A program made the translations under genes and the position numbers. From Sulfitobacter dubius (GTDB lineage: Bacteria; Pseudomonadota; Alphaproteobacteria; Rhodobacterales; Rhodobacteraceae), in NCBI RefSeq assembly GCF_900113435.1, contig NZ_FOPG01000005.1, positions 1 to 51,938 of the forward strand: DNA of 51,938 nucleotides, in the 5' to 3' direction. Positions 50,472-51,938 of this stretch are shown in pieces. Position 1 is the first letter of the stretch. Each line of letters begins with the position of its first letter. The notes under the pieces are model-generated. The model saw nothing but the letters and a program-made list of their open reading frames with translations, did no database searches and was not told the DNA's origin.

Positions 50472-50687
50472 TCTCAGCTACCGTCGTCGCGATGAGGGCA
50501 CATGCGGCGGCGACCATAGAATGTGTAGGCTGAAAATATCACGCTACCGTCCGTTTCGGTTCAGCGGAAAGGAGAGGTCAACAGATAAGCTGCTTGGGCA
50601 CACAACTTTGGCTCATCAGCCTTCTAGGCCCCTCCAGTAGCTACAAAGCTTCCGAAGGGGCCTAGATATTTCAGATCACCCGTAGGA

Positions 50688-51938
50688 TTAGATACTGCCT
50701 AGGTCGTCGCCATTAAGACCTCCGAGGAGATCGGTAACTTCGCCAAGCGTCTCTCCAAGTGGGTTATCACCGCCGAGCAATCCGCCTCCGAGGTCACCAG
50801 AACCACTATTTGATCCCGTCAGCCCCCCAAGTACGTCACCCAATGGCCCCTCTTCTCCGGTCAGGCCATCTAGAACATCACCCAGAGGAGCCTCCTCCCC
50901 TGTGAGGCCGCCGAATACGTCACCCAGAAGGCCGCCTAAAGGATCATGGGCACCACCATCACTACCAGTGCCTTCACCAAGTGTGCCAGTACTGGTTAGT
51001 TCGCCAACAATACCGCCAGAACCAGTGATATCTGACAAAACGCCCTCGTTCCCGACAATCTCGCCAAGCAAGCCCTCAGAACCTGTCAGCTCGCCCAGAA
51101 CCCCTGAATTGCCGGTGAGATCACCTAGCAACCCGCCATCGGAGATAACGCCGTCGACCACGCCAATGCTGTCATTAGGGACGCCATCTCCTAAGACAGG
51201 CTGTCCCAAGAGGGCCTCCCCCACCGTATTTGCCGGTGTTCCTTCGCCGACCAGACCCCCAAGCAGACCCTCAGATCCCGTAAGTTCTCCAAGAACCCCA
51301 GAGTTCCCTGTCAAATCCCCAAGCAGTCCATCATCGGAGATCACTGGGTCAAGGAAGCCTTGATCGCTTGCTTCCGTAGGAACTGCGGGTTCCAGCAGTC
51401 CATCGCCTCCAAGAAGCCCGCCCAGAAGATCATCCACACCGCCCTCGCTTGCGGTCGTACCTCCGCCGAGAGTACCAGTACCGGTGAGTTCGCCGACAAG
51501 CCCGTCCGAACCAGTGACGTCAGACAAAACGCCCTCGTTTCCGACAAGATCACCCAACAAGCCATCAGAGCCTGTCCCCTCACCCAGAACCCCCGAATTG
51601 CCAGTAAGATCACCTAGCAGGCCTCCGTCAGAGACGGCCCCGTCAACCAAGCCAATACTGTCATCAGGGACGCCCTTTCCGAGGAACGGCTGACCTAGAA
51701 GGTCCTCACCCGCGGAGCCAAGCGGGGTGCCCTCTCCAATCAGATCACCGAGCAGGCCCTCAGAGCCCGTAATGTCCCCAAGAACGCCAGAGTTGCCGGT
51801 CACCTCGCCTAAAAGACCATCATCAGAGAGCACCGGATCAAGGAAACCTTGATTACTCGGATCGGTCGGGTCCGTGGGATCAGTTGGATCGGTCGGGTCC
51901 GTGGGATCAGTCGGATCGGTCGGGTCCGTGGGATCAGT
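50688..51938 (-). CDS. large repetitive Gly/Leu/Asp-rich protein, C-terminal part (partial)
   Basis: The frame stays open to the window edge, so only the last 416 residues are seen and the start is outside. It begins with nine TDP tripeptides (51858-51938), a low-complexity linker. Then come repeats built on DGLLGDLTGNSGVLG and TGSEGLLG, in two units of about 163 and 149 residues. It ends in DLLGGLNGDDLGSI. Charged residues are almost all acidic, which suits a secreted, calcium-binding or surface protein, but no signal, RTX nonapeptide or sorting motif is visible in this part. The GTG at 51831-51833 is internal, not a start. Confidence 0.75.
   Translation of the reverse strand, partial: TDPTDPTDPTDPTDPTDPTDPTDPTDPSNQGFLDPVLSDDGLLGEVTGNSGVLGDITGSEGLLGDLIGEGTPLGSAGEDLLGQPFLGKGVPDDSIGLVDGAVSDGGLLGDLTGNSGVLGEGTGSDGLLGDLVGNEGVLSDVTGSDGLVGELTGTGTLGGGTTASEGGVDDLLGGLLGGDGLLEPAVPTEASDQGFLDPVISDDGLLGDLTGNSGVLGELTGSEGLLGGLVGEGTPANTVGEALLGQPVLGDGVPNDSIGVVDGVISDGGLLGDLTGNSGVLGELTGSEGLLGEIVGNEGVLSDITGSGGIVGELTSTGTLGEGTGSDGGAHDPLGGLLGDVFGGLTGEEAPLGDVLDGLTGEEGPLGDVLGGLTGSNSGSGDLGGGLLGGDNPLGETLGEVTDLLGGLNGDDLGSI
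50922..51857 (-). repeat. tandem coding repeat, period 489 bp
   Basis: Two copies of a 163-residue unit: copy A 51369-51857 (starts SNQGFLDPVLSDDG) and copy B 50922-51368 (starts SDQGFLDPVISDDG, last part diverged and shortened). The copies keep frame and most positions, with many silent changes, so the duplication is not very recent. Smaller 15-20 residue sub-repeats lie within each unit. Confidence 0.8.
51858..51938 (-). repeat. 27-bp tandem repeat encoding TDP tripeptides
   Basis: Three near-identical 27-bp units (GGATCGGTCGGGTCCGTGGG plus ATCAGT and one variable base) encode nine TDP repeats and run off the window edge. The short, nearly perfect units suggest length variation by slippage. 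Confidence 0.85.

Noticed and set aside
51858..51938. Short direct repeats that could suggest a CRISPR array
   Set aside because: The 27-bp units have no spacers and code in frame for TDP tripeptides.
1..51938. tRNA, rRNA, riboswitch or replication origin
   Set aside because: I looked in the intergenic regions and saw no cloverleaf, conserved RNA core or Rep/iteron pattern that I could support; a covariance-model search would be decisive.

Overview
The window looks like accessory DNA, plasmid or genomic island, from a marine alphaproteobacterium of the Roseobacter group (Rhodobacteraceae). This is inferred from the gene repertoire: a TRAP transporter, two peptide-type ABC importers with catabolic enzymes, a FolE2-type GTP cyclohydrolase, and an aldolase that closely resembles the Paracoccus D-3-hydroxyaspartate aldolase as I remember it. 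IS6, IS256, IS5 and IS110 relics and several broken genes point to repeated rearrangement. I saw no rRNA, tRNA, CRISPR array or replication gene.

Layout. Positions 1-2459 are wreckage: the right end of an IS6-family element, the tail of a quinone oxidoreductase, an apparently intact alpha/beta hydrolase, the head of a 3-hydroxyacyl-CoA dehydrogenase, and a decayed IS256 transposase. Positions 2681-17637 form an acyl-CoA catabolic island on two divergent gene sets around a TetR regulator. The minus side carries TRAP transporter genes, OsmC, an enoyl-CoA hydratase, an iron-type alcohol dehydrogenase, a 3-hydroxyisobutyryl-CoA hydrolase-like protein and an EamA exporter. The plus side carries two crotonase-fold proteins, two acyl-CoA ligases, an MFS permease and a 43-residue ORF, mostly with 4-bp overlaps. 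Together they could import an organic acid, activate it to CoA, hydrate it, release the hydroxy acid and oxidise it.

Positions 17874-20722 hold small genes (a ParS/MbcA-like antitoxin domain, an IS5 element, a MliC-like fragment, a zinc-ribbon protein, two Rnk/GreA-C-like proteins). Positions 21035-30033 hold an RpiR regulator divergent from a complete peptide-type ABC operon that ends in an alpha/beta hydrolase and an M20 amidohydrolase. Positions 30269-40180 hold a second, divergent catabolic unit. Its minus arm has a double-domain ABC ATPase, Tat-secreted binding protein, two permeases and a glyoxylate/hydroxypyruvate reductase. Its plus arm has an XRE-cupin regulator, an FAD amine oxidase and D-3-hydroxyaspartate aldolase. 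The aldolase releases glyoxylate and the reductase consumes it, so a hydroxyaspartate-type substrate is a reasonable guess.

Positions 40578-42963 hold remnants (M41 peptidase fragment, unknown coiled-coil protein, PhoB DNA-binding domain without receiver). Then come an SDR and folE2, a sulfotransferase, and a signalling set (SUOX-like periplasmic protein, histidine kinase, response regulator with a degenerate GGDEF-like domain). The kinase and regulator are separated by IS110 and IS6 debris. The window ends inside a large repetitive protein. Two same-orientation IS6 copies, 217/222 identical by eye over their shared part, bracket about 48.2 kb.
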